Source: Bosea vaviloviae
GTDB taxonomy: Bacteria; Pseudomonadota; Alphaproteobacteria; Rhizobiales; Beijerinckiaceae
Assembly (NCBI RefSeq): GCF_001741865.1
Contig: NZ_CP017147.1
Span: 4,951,001 to 5,015,000 of the forward strand
DNA: 64,000 nucleotides
Reading direction: 5' to 3'
The position numbers and the translations under genes are program-made. The notes under the pieces are model-generated. The model was not told the DNA's origin and did not search any database. It was given only the letters and a program-made list of their open reading frames with translations. Below, piece after piece: positions 8,556-17,393 of the stretch (position 1 is its first letter; the number at the start of each line of letters is the position of its first letter).

Positions 8556-9485
8556 TCAACTCACGGCGTCGACGATCATCTGGCCGATATAAAGATCCTG
8601 GATCGAAATGCCGGAGCTGTCGAAGACCGTGATCTCGTCAGAGGTCACCCGTCCCGGAATTCGGCCGTCGAGAGCGGCGCCGAGCTGGCCGAGCACGAGC
8701 GCCCCCGCTTCGATCTGCGCCCGGACATGCTGAAACTCGCCGATCATCGTCGATTGCGACGGCAGGTCGCAAAATAGTCGCGCGCTCGCGAACAGCTGGG
8801 GCGGTAGTTCCTGTTTGCCGGGAGCGTCGGATCCCATGCTCGCGACATGGGTCCCCGGCCGCACCCATTGCGCTTCGAACAGCGGCTCGCGCGCCGGGGT
8901 CGCGGTCACGATGATGTCGGCGGCGCGGCAAGCCTCCTCCGCTGTCGCCGGCATGGCCTCAAGGCCCTCGTCCTGAAGCTCACGGATGAGCGCCCCGGCG
9001 CGCGATGCGGAACGGGCGATGACATAGACGCGCTTGATCGGGCGTATGCGCCTGAGCGCGGACAGCTCGTGCCGGGCCTGGTTCCCGGCGCCGAACAAAG
9101 CCAGCGTTTCGGCATCGGGCCGCGCCAGCAGCTCTGCCGCCACGGCGTCGGCCGCGGCCGTGCGATAGGCGTTGACTCGGCCCGCTTCGATCACCGCCCT
9201 CAGGCGGCCGCTCGCCTGATCGAGCAGAATGATTGCCGAGTTATGGCGCGGCAGGCCCGCTTCCGGATTCCGGGACCAGAACGAACCGACTTTCAGGCCG
9301 GTGAGACCGGCCGTCGAGCCCGATTTGACGGAGAAGGTGTTGACGGGATCGCACGCCCTGCCGAGCACGGCCGGGAAAACTCGGCTGTCGTCCGAGGCTG
9401 CGGCGATCAAGGCCGCCCGCACCGCCGAGAACGCCAGTTCATGCGTGATCAGGCGCGCCGATTCTTCTTCGCTGACGAATATCAT
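8556..9485 (-). CDS. Ornithine cyclodeaminase / mu-crystallin family dehydrogenase
   Basis: A 309-residue NAD(P)-dependent enzyme. I start at ATG 9485, where family-like sequence (MIFVSEEES) begins; the open frame upstream is not conserved in character. Landmarks are the substrate Lys in GLKVGSFW (about 65), Arg in NAYRTAAADA (about 108), and the nucleotide-binding turn FGAGNQA (131-137). Family members deaminate ornithine or reduce cyclic imines, ketimines or keto acids to L-amino acids, and DauB of the D-arginine pathway belongs here. It converges on the FAD oxidoreductase. Together they could convert a D-amino acid to its L form by way of the keto acid; this is an inference. Confidence 0.9.
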   Translation of the reverse strand: MIFVSEEESARLITHELAFSAVRAALIAAASDDSRVFPAVLGRACDPVNTFSVKSGSTAGLTGLKVGSFWSRNPEAGLPRHNSAIILLDQASGRLRAVIEAGRVNAYRTAAADAVAAELLARPDAETLALFGAGNQARHELSALRRIRPIKRVYVIARSASRAGALIRELQDEGLEAMPATAEEACRAADIIVTATPAREPLFEAQWVRPGTHVASMGSDAPGKQELPPQLFASARLFCDLPSQSTMIGEFQHVRAQIEAGALVLGQLGAALDGRIPGRVTSDEITVFDSSGISIQDLYIGQMIVDAVS

Positions 9486-9722
9486 GATCCGGCTCGGCTT
9501 CTCGGTTGGGGCTGAAGGGACATCGACACGGTTCCGGCCTGGCCTCGCGCCTAAGCAGACATTCCTTGGCACGCCAACGAATGCTCTGCTTAGGTCTTTG
9601 ATTTGTCGGAGATTTTTGTCGGAAAACCGTGGGACAGTTTTCCGGAATCTGCTTAGGCCCCAAAGACAGCCGCAGGAACAAGGCACGAAGACAGGCAGCG
9701 CGAAGCTGCGCCAAAAATGAAC

Positions 9723-9751
9723 TTGCCATCCTATCGCTGGTTTCGTATCAA
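9723..9751 (+). promoter_or_regulatory. Putative sigma70 promoter for the GNAT-aldolase-ALDH genes
   Basis: TTGCCA (9723-9728), a 17-base spacer and TATCAA (9746-9751) resemble the consensus boxes. It points toward the gene starting at 9863. The -10 box touches the first ATGTCTA-type site, as expected for a repressor-controlled promoter. Confidence 0.5.
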
Positions 9752-9786
9752 ATGTCTAACTCTGGACAAAATGTACAATTACTGGA
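9750..9786. promoter_or_regulatory. Two copies of an ATGTCTA/ATGTACA...CTGG motif
   Basis: AAATGTCTAACTCTGG starts at 9750 and AAATGTACAATTACTGG at 9769. A third relative, AAATGTCTAGTTTCTGG, lies at 6877-6893 upstream of the FAD oxidoreductase. Spacing and placement fit binding sites of a shared regulator, possibly the DauR-like protein at 5987-6640. Confidence 0.45.
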
Positions 9787-9862
9787 ATTGACTGAGTGCC
9801 AGGCGCAGGCTGTCCGCCTGCGGGTCTGCTGGACAGGCTGAGGCTTCGGGAATCGGATCCAG

Positions 9863-10774
9863 GTGTCTGCGCCGGTGCGCGGCTCGTCGATGAGAGATGA
9901 AATGGCGGACGTCACTTCAAGCTTGCAGGACGGCAATGACGCGACGGGGGCCATCATGCCGTTCGCGCCGTCCCATCTGGCAGCAGCGGTCGGGCTCTCC
10001 CGGCAGATGTCCTGGCCCTACCGGCTTCAGGATTGGGAGTTCGCCGCCCGGATCGGCCAGGGACTCGCGCTGGAGAAGGCGGGCGCGCTCATCGGCACTG
10101 CGATGTGGTGGCCATATGGCGATGATTTCGCGTCGGCCGGAATGATCATTATCGCGAAATCCGAGCAGGGCCGCGGTCATGGCGCCAGGCTGTTCGATGC
10201 GCTCCTGGCCGCAGCCGCACCGCGGTCGCTCATGCTGAACTCCACCGCGGAAGGGCTGCCCCTCTATCAGAAGCGAGGCTTCATGGCTGTCGGCACCATC
10301 CATCAGCATCAGGGCGTCCTGCTAGAGCAAGGCGGCTTCGCGCAACCTCCCGATATACGCCGGGGTCGGCCTGTCGACTTCGTTACCATCGCGGAACTCG
10401 ATTGCGATGCGACCGGGTTGTCCAGGCCGGCCCTCCTCGATCACCTGCTCGCTGCCGGCGAGGTCGTGGTGATCGAGCGTGGCGACCGGCTCGCAGGCTA
10501 CGCGATCGCCAGGGCGTTCGGGCGTGGCCAAGTCATCGGCCCCGTGGTCGCCGAAAACGCCAGCGATGCACGCCAACTCATCAAAGCGCTGCTGCACAAG
10601 CTCGCTGGTGCATTCGTGCGGCTCGACGTGCCGGCGGGGTCGGGTCTCGGCACCTGGCTCGATGCCCAAGGTGTCGAACGCGTCGGCGAGGCAACCACGA
10701 TGGTGCTGGGGCACAGGCCCGTTGCCGGCGGGCCGCTCCGGACGTTCGCGATAGCGAACCAGTCTTTCGGTTAG
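9863..10774 (+). CDS. Two-domain GNAT acetyltransferase
   Basis: A 303-residue protein if the GTG at 9863 is used; ATG 9890 and ATG 9902 are alternatives without clearly better ribosome sites. Residues about 30-150 form a GNAT domain with the acetyl-CoA loop EQGRGHGARL (about 103-112) and the later LPLYQKRGF. The second half, about 170-295, resembles the Acetyltransf_18 type second domain. It is followed after ten bases by the D-threonine-aldolase-like gene, so the two are probably co-transcribed. It likely acetylates an amino-acid-like amine, but no substrate can be named. Confidence 0.8.
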   Translation: MSAPVRGSSMRDEMADVTSSLQDGNDATGAIMPFAPSHLAAAVGLSRQMSWPYRLQDWEFAARIGQGLALEKAGALIGTAMWWPYGDDFASAGMIIIAKSEQGRGHGARLFDALLAAAAPRSLMLNSTAEGLPLYQKRGFMAVGTIHQHQGVLLEQGGFAQPPDIRRGRPVDFVTIAELDCDATGLSRPALLDHLLAAGEVVVIERGDRLAGYAIARAFGRGQVIGPVVAENASDARQLIKALLHKLAGAFVRLDVPAGSGLGTWLDAQGVERVGEATTMVLGHRPVAGGPLRTFAIANQSFG

Positions 10775-10784
10775 GGGATACGAC

Positions 10785-11972
10785 ATGACGACAGGATCTG
10801 ACGAGGTTGCTGTCCAGGCGGCAGGGTCGCTGGAGGCCGACACGGTTCGTTCACTCGCGACACCGGCGCTGCTGCTGGACCGGGAACGCCTGGATCGGAA
10901 CATCGGACGTCTCCGCGACCGTACCGCTGCCCATGGGGTCGTGCTGCGTCCTCACCTCAAGACGGCGAAATCGATCGACGTCGCTCGCCGCGCCTATCCC
11001 GACGAGCCGGGGCCGATCACCGTGTCGACGCTCGCAGAAGCCGAGTATTTCGCGGCCCATGGCTTCACCGACATCACCTATGGCGTCGGCATTTCGCCAG
11101 CGGCGGCGGCCAGGGCGATGCTCCTTCGCCGATCCGGGGTCGATTTGAAGCTGCTGCTGGATTCGCCCGAGCAGGCGCAGGCGTTGGGCCAGGCTGCCCG
11201 GGATGCCGGCGTCACGGCCCGGGCCTTCATCGAAATCGATTGCGACGGCCATCGCGGTGGCTTGACGCCTCGTGATCCCAAGCTGCTCGACGTCGCGGCG
11301 AGCATGGCCGCGGCAGGCGTCGGATTGGCGGGTATCCTGACCCATGCGGGCGAGTCCTACGCGCTCCATACCCCCGATGCGCTCGTGGCGGCGGCTGAGC
11401 ATGAGCGGACTGAGGCCGTCGCTGCCGCCGACTCATTGCGAGCAGCCGGTCATGACTGCTCGATCGTGAGCGCCGGCTCCACGCCGACCGCCCATTTCGC
11501 CGAGGATCTCGCTGGGGTCACGGAACTGCGCGCCGGCGTCTACATGTTCTTCGACCTCGTCATGCACGGCGTCGGCGTCTGCCGGACGGATGATATCGCG
11601 ATTTCCGTTCTGGCCACGGTGATCGGGACAAAGCCGGAGAAGGGCTGGATCCTGGTCGATGCCGGCTGGATGGCGCTCTCGCGCGATCGTGGCACGGCCG
11701 CCCAGAAGGTCGACCAAGGCTACGGCCTGGTCTGCGATATCGAGGGGCGCGTCTATAATGACCTGATCGTCCCCTCCGCCAGCCAGGAGCACGGCATCCT
11801 CGCCATGAGGCCCGGAAGCGGACGGCCCCTGCCCGATCTGCCGATCGGATCGAAGGTCCGGATCCTGCCGAACCATGCCTGTGCCACCGCCTCTCAACAC
11901 GAGGTCTACCATGTGGTTTCGGGCAATGGCGGCGCGATAGAAGCGCGCTGGCCGCGTATCCGCGGCTGGTGA
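10785..11972 (+). CDS. DSD1-family PLP enzyme (D-threonine aldolase / D-serine dehydratase-like)
   Basis: A 395-residue fold-type III PLP enzyme with an alanine-racemase-like barrel. The PLP lysine is in RPHLKTAKS (about K59). The C-terminus carries the metal-site pattern PNHACATASQHEV (His and Cys at about 364 and 366), shared by D-threonine aldolases, D-serine dehydratases and 3-hydroxy-D-aspartate aldolases. These enzymes act only on D-configured beta-hydroxy amino acids. An aldolase would release glycine and an aldehyde, and the next gene is an aldehyde dehydrogenase, so aldolase chemistry is the more likely option. Which D-amino acid is used is unknown. Confidence 0.88.
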   Translation: MTTGSDEVAVQAAGSLEADTVRSLATPALLLDRERLDRNIGRLRDRTAAHGVVLRPHLKTAKSIDVARRAYPDEPGPITVSTLAEAEYFAAHGFTDITYGVGISPAAAARAMLLRRSGVDLKLLLDSPEQAQALGQAARDAGVTARAFIEIDCDGHRGGLTPRDPKLLDVAASMAAAGVGLAGILTHAGESYALHTPDALVAAAEHERTEAVAAADSLRAAGHDCSIVSAGSTPTAHFAEDLAGVTELRAGVYMFFDLVMHGVGVCRTDDIAISVLATVIGTKPEKGWILVDAGWMALSRDRGTAAQKVDQGYGLVCDIEGRVYNDLIVPSASQEHGILAMRPGSGRPLPDLPIGSKVRILPNHACATASQHEVYHVVSGNGGAIEARWPRIRGW

Positions 11973-12106
11973 GCGCCATTCCCATTCCATGCCCATGCCG
12001 CCCCTGGAATCTCTGACGCCGTCATCCAACGATGCCTGCTGTACCTCGGAGCAATATCGCACCGCGTTTTCAGGGGCTGTCGAACACCAGCTAAAGGATC
12101 GTTGCG

Positions 12107-13564
12107 ATGATCTCCCCTCTTCAGCACCTGAAACAGTCCGGGCGGCTCGACAGGTTCTACATCGACGGCGAATGGGTCCGCGGCAGCGGTGCGGACCGCG
12201 CCATCATCGTCAACCCCGCGACGGAACAGGGCGTCGCCGACATCGCGCTTGGGAATGCGGCAGATCTGAACCACGCCGTCGCTGCGGCCAGGGCTGCGTC
12301 CGTCAGCTGGGCTCGAACCGGCCCGGCCGAGCGGGCTCGGCTCCTGGACCGGGTTCACGCTCTCATCCTCGAACGCCAGGAGTTTTTCGCGCAGGTCCTG
12401 ACGATGGAGATGGGCGCGGCCATCACTTATGCCCGCACGGCCCATGTGCCGCTGGCCGCGGAACACATCCGTGTGGCCCGCGACAATCTCGCAACCTATC
12501 CCTTCCTGGCCCAGCGCGGGAAGACGGCGATCGCGCGGGAGGCGATCGGCGTCTGCGGCCTGATCACGCCCTGGAACTGGCCACTCTACCAGATCACCGC
12601 CAAGGTCGGCCCGGCCCTGGCCGCTGGATGCACGGTCGTTCTGAAGCCCAGCGAATTGTCGCCCCTGAATGCGTTTCTGTTTGCCGAGGTGATCCACGAT
12701 GTCGGCATTCCGCCGGGCGTCTTCAACCTGGTGAACGGCGCTGGCGCGGTCGTCGGGGCAGGCCTTTCGGCGCATCCCGACGTCGACATGATTTCCATCA
12801 CCGGCTCGACGCGGGCCGGCATTCTCGTGGCTCAGGCGGCGGCCCAGACGATCAAGCGCGTGACGCTGGAGCTCGGCGGCAAATCCCCCAACGTGATCCT
12901 GCCGGATGCCGACATGGCGCGCGCGGTCCCTCCGGGCGTTGCCGCGGCGTTCCGCAACCAGGGCCAGTCCTGCAGCGCGCCGACCCGCATGATCGTGCCC
13001 CGGTCGCAACTGAAACAGGTCGAACAGCTGGCAACTGAGACCGCCGCGGGGATGATCGTCGGCGATCCGACATCGGAGGCTACCACCCATGGTCCGATCG
13101 CCAATCGCGCCCAGTTCGACCGCATCCAGCAGATGATTGCGATCGGGGTGGCGGAGGGGGCCAAGCTCGTCACGGGCGGGACCGGAAGGCCGGATGGCCT
13201 GGATGTCGGCTATTATGCGAGGCCCACGATCTTCTCCGACGTGCTCCCGGAGATGCGGATCGCGCAGGAGGAGATATTCGGACCCGTTTTGTCGATCATG
13301 CCCTATGATACGATCGAAGAAGCGGTCCGCATCGCCAATGATACCGTCTACGGCCTCGGCGCTCACGTGCAGGGGGCGGATTTGGCGACGGCCAGAGCCG
13401 TCGCCTCGCAGATCCAATCCGGCCAAGTGCATATCAACTATCCGGCCTGGGACCCCAATGCTCCCTTCGGTGGATACAAACAGTCTGGAAACGGGCGCGA
13501 GTACGGTCTCGAGGGAATGGAAGAATATCTCGAAATAAAATCAATACTTGGGTATTATACATAA
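12107..13564 (+). CDS. NAD(P)-dependent aldehyde dehydrogenase
   Basis: A 485-residue member of the ALDH superfamily of full normal length. It has TPWNWP with the oxyanion Asn (about 157), the catalytic base Glu in LELGGKS (about 255), the nucleophile Cys in GQSCSAPTR (about 289), and the late EEIFGPV motif. It oxidises an aldehyde to the acid. It lies 134 bases after the D-threonine-aldolase-like gene on the same strand, which would supply an aldehyde. The end of the gene runs into a very AT-rich stretch. The aldehyde substrate is inferred only from context. Confidence 0.93.
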   Translation: MISPLQHLKQSGRLDRFYIDGEWVRGSGADRAIIVNPATEQGVADIALGNAADLNHAVAAARAASVSWARTGPAERARLLDRVHALILERQEFFAQVLTMEMGAAITYARTAHVPLAAEHIRVARDNLATYPFLAQRGKTAIAREAIGVCGLITPWNWPLYQITAKVGPALAAGCTVVLKPSELSPLNAFLFAEVIHDVGIPPGVFNLVNGAGAVVGAGLSAHPDVDMISITGSTRAGILVAQAAAQTIKRVTLELGGKSPNVILPDADMARAVPPGVAAAFRNQGQSCSAPTRMIVPRSQLKQVEQLATETAAGMIVGDPTSEATTHGPIANRAQFDRIQQMIAIGVAEGAKLVTGGTGRPDGLDVGYYARPTIFSDVLPEMRIAQEEIFGPVLSIMPYDTIEEAVRIANDTVYGLGAHVQGADLATARAVASQIQSGQVHINYPAWDPNAPFGGYKQSGNGREYGLEGMEEYLEIKSILGYYT

Positions 13565-13660
13565 GAATTACTAACAAAATCTCGAAGAGAGATGTCATAT
13601 AAAATGAGTTTATCTGAATAAGAATCATAGAATCTTTAAATTTTACGAAAATTACCTCGC
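13565..13660. other. AT-rich island after the aldehyde dehydrogenase gene
   Basis: About 95 bases are dominated by A and T, in strong contrast with the surrounding GC-rich DNA. I find no gene, no clear hairpin and no attachment-site duplication. It could be a recombination scar or a silencing region. Confidence 0.45.
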
Positions 13661-13831
13661 GCAATCTGCCTCGCCTGAAAGCCGGTTTGCCCGATGCCGG
13701 CGAAGCGCCACCTGCAGGCACAGGACATGGCCCGGAACCGGAGATTCGACCCACGCCGCTCCCGTCGGGATCGAAATCGCGTTTCGCGCGTTGATCAGTC
13801 ACATCGCCAATCAGGCGCGAGGAGCAGAACA

Positions 13832-14281
13832 ATGACAACGATCAGGCAAACGGCAGTTTCCTTAGCCGCTTTTCTCATGCTGGCGTCGCCAGCCATGGCG
13901 CAGTCGCGCTCGCTCGGTCCGGCGACCGGCACCGTTAGCATCGAGCAGGTTCAGGCGGGCTTTGTCGCCTCCGGCGAGGTTGGCGGTGGTACGCTGCGTT
14001 ACCGCGGCCACTCTTATCCGATCACGGTCGGCGGCATCGGCCTGGGTTCGATCGGCGCATCGCGCACCGTCGCCTCCGGAACGGTCTACGGACTCAAGAA
14101 CAGGGCCGATCTCGCCGGTGCCTATGTCCAGCTGAAGGAAGGCTGGGCTGTTGGCAATCAGGGACGCGGCAGCGTCTGGCTGCAGAACGACAAGGGCGTG
14201 ACCCTGCGACTGGCTGCGCGCCGGCAAGGGCTTCAGCTCTCTCTTGGCGCCGATGGCGTGTTGATCGGCTTCAAGCAGTAA
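13832..14281 (+). CDS. Small exported protein of unknown function
   Basis: A 149-residue protein starting at ATG 13832, with GAGGAG about eight bases upstream. The first 23 residues are a signal peptide (MTTIRQ, hydrophobic core, cleavage near AMA-QS). The mature part is Gly-rich and beta-like (GGGTLRYRGHSYPITVGG, GLGSIGAS), with a final LSLGADGVLIGF. I do not recognise a named domain. It would be secreted to the periplasm or outer membrane. It stands alone, flanked by an AT-rich gap and a terminator hairpin. Confidence 0.75.
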   Translation: MTTIRQTAVSLAAFLMLASPAMAQSRSLGPATGTVSIEQVQAGFVASGEVGGGTLRYRGHSYPITVGGIGLGSIGASRTVASGTVYGLKNRADLAGAYVQLKEGWAVGNQGRGSVWLQNDKGVTLRLAARRQGLQLSLGADGVLIGFKQ

Positions 14282-14307
14282 GACGGGATCGCGGGCTGAA
14301 AACAGCT

Positions 14308-14340
14308 GCCCGGAGCTGAATCTCAGCTTTAGCTCCGGGC
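14308..14340 (+). terminator. Hairpin after the small exported protein gene
   Basis: The ten-base arms GCCCGGAGCT and AGCTCCGGGC are separated by 13 bases, 27 bases after the stop codon. There is no T-run, so termination may be weak or Rho-assisted. Confidence 0.55.
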
Positions 14341-14509
14341 TCCGCAATAGTCAGGTCCAGTCCACGAGAGCGGTGGGGCCGTGTTTGCCACCGCCCTCGA
14401 CCGTCCGAGTTGGGCCGCAAGCTGATCCCACGCAAGTTGACCCCACGATCTCCCGGGACTGGCCGGCTCGACCATTCGGTGGCAGGGTTGTGTTTCCTGG
14501 CAGGCCCCG

Positions 14510-15070
14510 ATGGCAAAGCAATCCATACCGCACCCGGTGCTGTCGACCCCGCGGCTGCGCTTGCGCCAGTTTCGCGCCGATGACGCGGGCGCGATGCATG
14601 AATGCTTCGCCGACCCCGCGGCGATGCGCTTCTGGAACCTGCCGACCTATACCAGGCCCATCGAAACCGAGCGGGCCGTGCGCAGTTTCATCGACTGCAC
14701 GCCATCCTATTATCGCTTCTGGGCAGTGACTGAGGCGGGCGATGATCGCTGCCTCGGGCTGGTCAATTACCATGACGGCCATATCCGCAGCAGGCGCGCG
14801 AGCATCGGCTATATCATCAACCCGGCGCGCCACCGGCAGGGCTTTGCCGCGGAAGCCGTATCAGTGCTGCTCGACTTCTGCTTCGCCGAACTCGGCCTGC
14901 ATCGCCTTCAGGCTTTTATCCACCCCGACAATACCGCCTCGATCGCGCTGATCGAGAAACTCGGCTTCAGCCGTGAAGGCCTCTTGCGCGACAATCTGCG
15001 CGTCGGCGAGGTCTGGCGCGACGATTTGCTCTACGCGCTGCTGGCGAACGATTGGCGACGCCAGGGCTGA
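14510..15070 (+). CDS. GNAT acetyltransferase, RimJ/RimL-like
   Basis: A 186-residue protein of the RimJ/RimL branch (Acetyltransf_3). It opens with STPRLRLRQFRADDAGAM, the usual first strand and helix, and carries the acetyl-CoA loop NPARHRQGFAAEA (around 104-116). The late motif is NTASIALIEKLGF. Members acetylate protein N-termini, amino acids or antibiotics. It is a single gene between a terminator and a convergent MocR gene, so context gives no substrate. Confidence 0.88.
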   Translation: MAKQSIPHPVLSTPRLRLRQFRADDAGAMHECFADPAAMRFWNLPTYTRPIETERAVRSFIDCTPSYYRFWAVTEAGDDRCLGLVNYHDGHIRSRRASIGYIINPARHRQGFAAEAVSVLLDFCFAELGLHRLQAFIHPDNTASIALIEKLGFSREGLLRDNLRVGEVWRDDLLYALLANDWRRQG

Positions 15071-15203
15071 TATCGCCTTGCGCGGCCCTGCACAGGCCTG
15101 GTCAGGACTTTCCGGGAAACTGTCGCGCGCCCCGCCGTGAGCTCGGGAACGAAACGGCGACCGCGGGTAATTTGCCACCCTCGGTCGAAGTGCCGGCAAG
15201 GCC

Positions 15204-16628
15204 TCATTGGCGCCGCGTCAGCACGCTCGCCAGCATCGAGATGCCACGCCGCACCATCTCGGTGTCGAGCGCGGCGTAGCCGAGAATGAACCCTGCCGTC
15301 TGGGGCTTGGATAGCTTCGGATCGTATAATGGCGAGACAGGATGAATGCCGAGCCCGATTGACCGTGCGGCCTCGACAATCCCGGCCTCTTGATCCGCAG
15401 CAACGCCGTTGATCCAGATGACGACATGCAGACCCGTATCGGCTCCCTCGATGGACACGGCCGGTCCGCATTCGGCTGACAGGGCTTCGAGCAACACGGC
15501 GCGTCGCTCGGCGTTCTTCCGGCGAATGCTGCGGACATGGCGTTCATAGGCGCCGCTGGCCAGCAGCTCGGCCAGCGCCTCCTGCTCCAGGAGCGGGCTG
15601 TGCCGGTCGGTGAGGCGCTTGGCCTCGCTGAACGCCGCAGCCAGCCCGGCGGGGAGAACGAGATAGCCCAGTCGCAGGGTCGGCGAGAGCGTCTTGGAGA
15701 AGGTCCCGACATAGATCACCGACTGCGCATCAAGCGTCTGCAATGGCGGGATCGGGGCGATGTCGTGCCGATACTCGCCATCATAGTCATCCTCGATGAC
15801 ATAGGCGCCAGAGGCTGCAGCCCAGGCCAGAAGCGCGCGCCGGCGCGTCGCGGAGAGGACCCCGCCAAGAGGAAACTGGTGCGAGGGCGTGACATAGACG
15901 AGACGCCCGGACGGCAGCCCGTCAACGCAGAGGCCCTCGCCATCGACGGGGATCGGAACCGCAATCCCGCCAGCGGCAACGAAGGCGTGACGGGCGAGCA
16001 TGTATCCGGGATTCTCGATCAGAAAGGCATCGCCGGGATCGAGCAGCAGCCGGGCGCAGAGATCGAGCCCCTGCTGCGAACCGTTGACGATGACGATGTC
16101 GTCGGGCGAGCAATTGATGCCGCGCGCCCGCCAGAGATAGCCTTGCAGCACCGAGCGCAGATCGCTGGCGCCCTGGGGGTCGGCATACCGCAGCCGCGCC
16201 TTTCGCCGAAGGCTGACCTTGGTCAGCGCGCGCCGCCAGGCCAGCATGGGAAAATCGTCGCCGGCCAGGTCCCCATAGCGGAAATCCGCGACTTTGACCG
16301 CTTGAGCCGGTGTCGGTGGCGGCAAGCCAAGCAGGCGTTGCGCGAAGCCCGAGAGATGCCGCACCGCCGCCGCCGTCGGCGCGGGCGTCGGTGTCGCCTT
16401 GGCCGCAAGGCCCTCCGCCACGATCGGACGCGCCCCGGCCCGCGTGACCAGATAGCCCTCCGCGATCAATTGACCATAGGCCGCCGTCACCGTCGTGCGG
16501 GATGCTCCCCACTCCACCGCGAAAGCGCGCGTCGAGGGCAGGCGATCACCGGGCCGATAGGCGCCGCTATGGATCTGCTCCTTGATCGACGCGATGATCC
16601 TGCGGCCGACGCCTTCTAACTGGCCCAC
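15204..16628 (-). CDS. MocR/PdxR-type regulator with aminotransferase-like domain
   Basis: About 474 residues from a GTG at 16628, chosen because GAGGG lies just upstream and because a longer start would run through the inverted repeat at 16644-16665. The N-terminal winged helix includes SGAYRPGDRLPSTRAFA and SRTTVTAAYGQLIAEGYL. The rest is a fold-type I PLP domain with NGSQQGLD, ENPGY, DDYDGEYR and the PLP lysine in TFSKTLSPTLRLGY. MocR proteins sense PLP or an amino compound and usually control the divergent gene, here the PaiB-like FMN protein and possibly LysE. Confidence 0.88.
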   Translation of the reverse strand: MGQLEGVGRRIIASIKEQIHSGAYRPGDRLPSTRAFAVEWGASRTTVTAAYGQLIAEGYLVTRAGARPIVAEGLAAKATPTPAPTAAAVRHLSGFAQRLLGLPPPTPAQAVKVADFRYGDLAGDDFPMLAWRRALTKVSLRRKARLRYADPQGASDLRSVLQGYLWRARGINCSPDDIVIVNGSQQGLDLCARLLLDPGDAFLIENPGYMLARHAFVAAGGIAVPIPVDGEGLCVDGLPSGRLVYVTPSHQFPLGGVLSATRRRALLAWAAASGAYVIEDDYDGEYRHDIAPIPPLQTLDAQSVIYVGTFSKTLSPTLRLGYLVLPAGLAAAFSEAKRLTDRHSPLLEQEALAELLASGAYERHVRSIRRKNAERRAVLLEALSAECGPAVSIEGADTGLHVVIWINGVAADQEAGIVEAARSIGLGIHPVSPLYDPKLSKPQTAGFILGYAALDTEMVRRGISMLASVLTRRQ

Positions 16629-16643
16629 ATCAATCCCTCGTAA

Positions 16644-16665
16644 CTGGCTATTCCCAACAAGCCAG
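16644..16665. promoter_or_regulatory. Inverted repeat between divergent MocR and PaiB-like genes
   Basis: CTGGCT at 16644-16649 and AGCCAG at 16660-16665 are inverted about a ten-base spacer. The position between two divergent starts makes it a candidate MocR operator. Confidence 0.5.
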
Positions 16666-16704
16666 ATTGGCGGCATCTGTCCCGGCAACGCAAGGAGTTC
16701 GCAG

Positions 16705-17328
16705 ATGTACACGCCTCCAGCCTTCCGCGACGACGACAGGGACAGCATTCACGCGACGATCCGAGCCGCGCGGCTCGCAAATTTCGTCACCGCCACGCCC
16801 GACGGCGTATTGGCCACGCCGCTGCCGCTCTATCTCGACGAGAACGAGGGCGAGCACGGCGTGCTCTACGGCCATCTCGCCAAGGCTAACCCGCAATGGC
16901 GGACGCCCGCCACCGGCGACGGGCTGGCGATCTTCATGGGGCCGGACGCCTACATCACGCCGTCCTGGTACGCGACCAAGCAGGAGACCGGGAAGGTCGT
17001 CCCAACCTGGAACTACGTCGCGGTCCACGCCTATGGCCCGGTCGAGTTCTTCGAAGACCCCGCCAGGCTGCTGGCGGCCGTGACCCGATTGACCGGCATC
17101 CATGAGGGCGAGCGTGCCACGCCCTGGGCCGTCTCCGACGCCCCGCCCGATTTCATCCAGGCGCAGCTGCGCGGGATCGTCGGCATCCGCATGCCGATCA
17201 CGAGGCTGGAGGGCAAGCGCAAGATGAGCCAGAATCGCCCCGAGGCCGACAGAGCCAACGTCGCGGCCGGCCTTGCCGCGAGCGAGCGCCCGGTCGAGCG
17301 CGCGGCCGCCACCCTAATCCCGTCCTGA
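16705..17328 (+). CDS. FMN-binding protein, PaiB family
   Basis: A 207-residue protein from ATG 16705 with AAGGAG eight bases upstream. It begins MYTPPAFRDDD, the classical PaiB N-terminus. The split-barrel FMN-binding fold has VTATPDGVLATPLPLYLDE, GHLAKANPQW and PSWYATK, followed by VPTWNYVAVHAYG. PaiB was described as a negative regulator in Bacillus, but most relatives are flavin-binding proteins without a known reaction. The divergent MocR gene probably controls it, and the LysE exporter follows 65 bases later. Confidence 0.9.
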   Translation: MYTPPAFRDDDRDSIHATIRAARLANFVTATPDGVLATPLPLYLDENEGEHGVLYGHLAKANPQWRTPATGDGLAIFMGPDAYITPSWYATKQETGKVVPTWNYVAVHAYGPVEFFEDPARLLAAVTRLTGIHEGERATPWAVSDAPPDFIQAQLRGIVGIRMPITRLEGKRKMSQNRPEADRANVAAGLAASERPVERAAATLIPS

Positions 17329-17393
17329 GAGAGGGTTCGAGGTTTCCCTCCGCCCTCATCCAGTCCCCCCCTCTCTCTCGACGGTGCCGATCC

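Larger units (their letters stand above)
9486..9862. other. Divergent control region between dehydrogenase and GNAT gene
   Basis: A 377-base region without a gene. It contains a putative sigma70 promoter and repeated ATGT-type sites, listed separately. CTGCTTAGG also occurs here, together with a GTCGGA repeat around 9606-9625. Confidence 0.5.
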
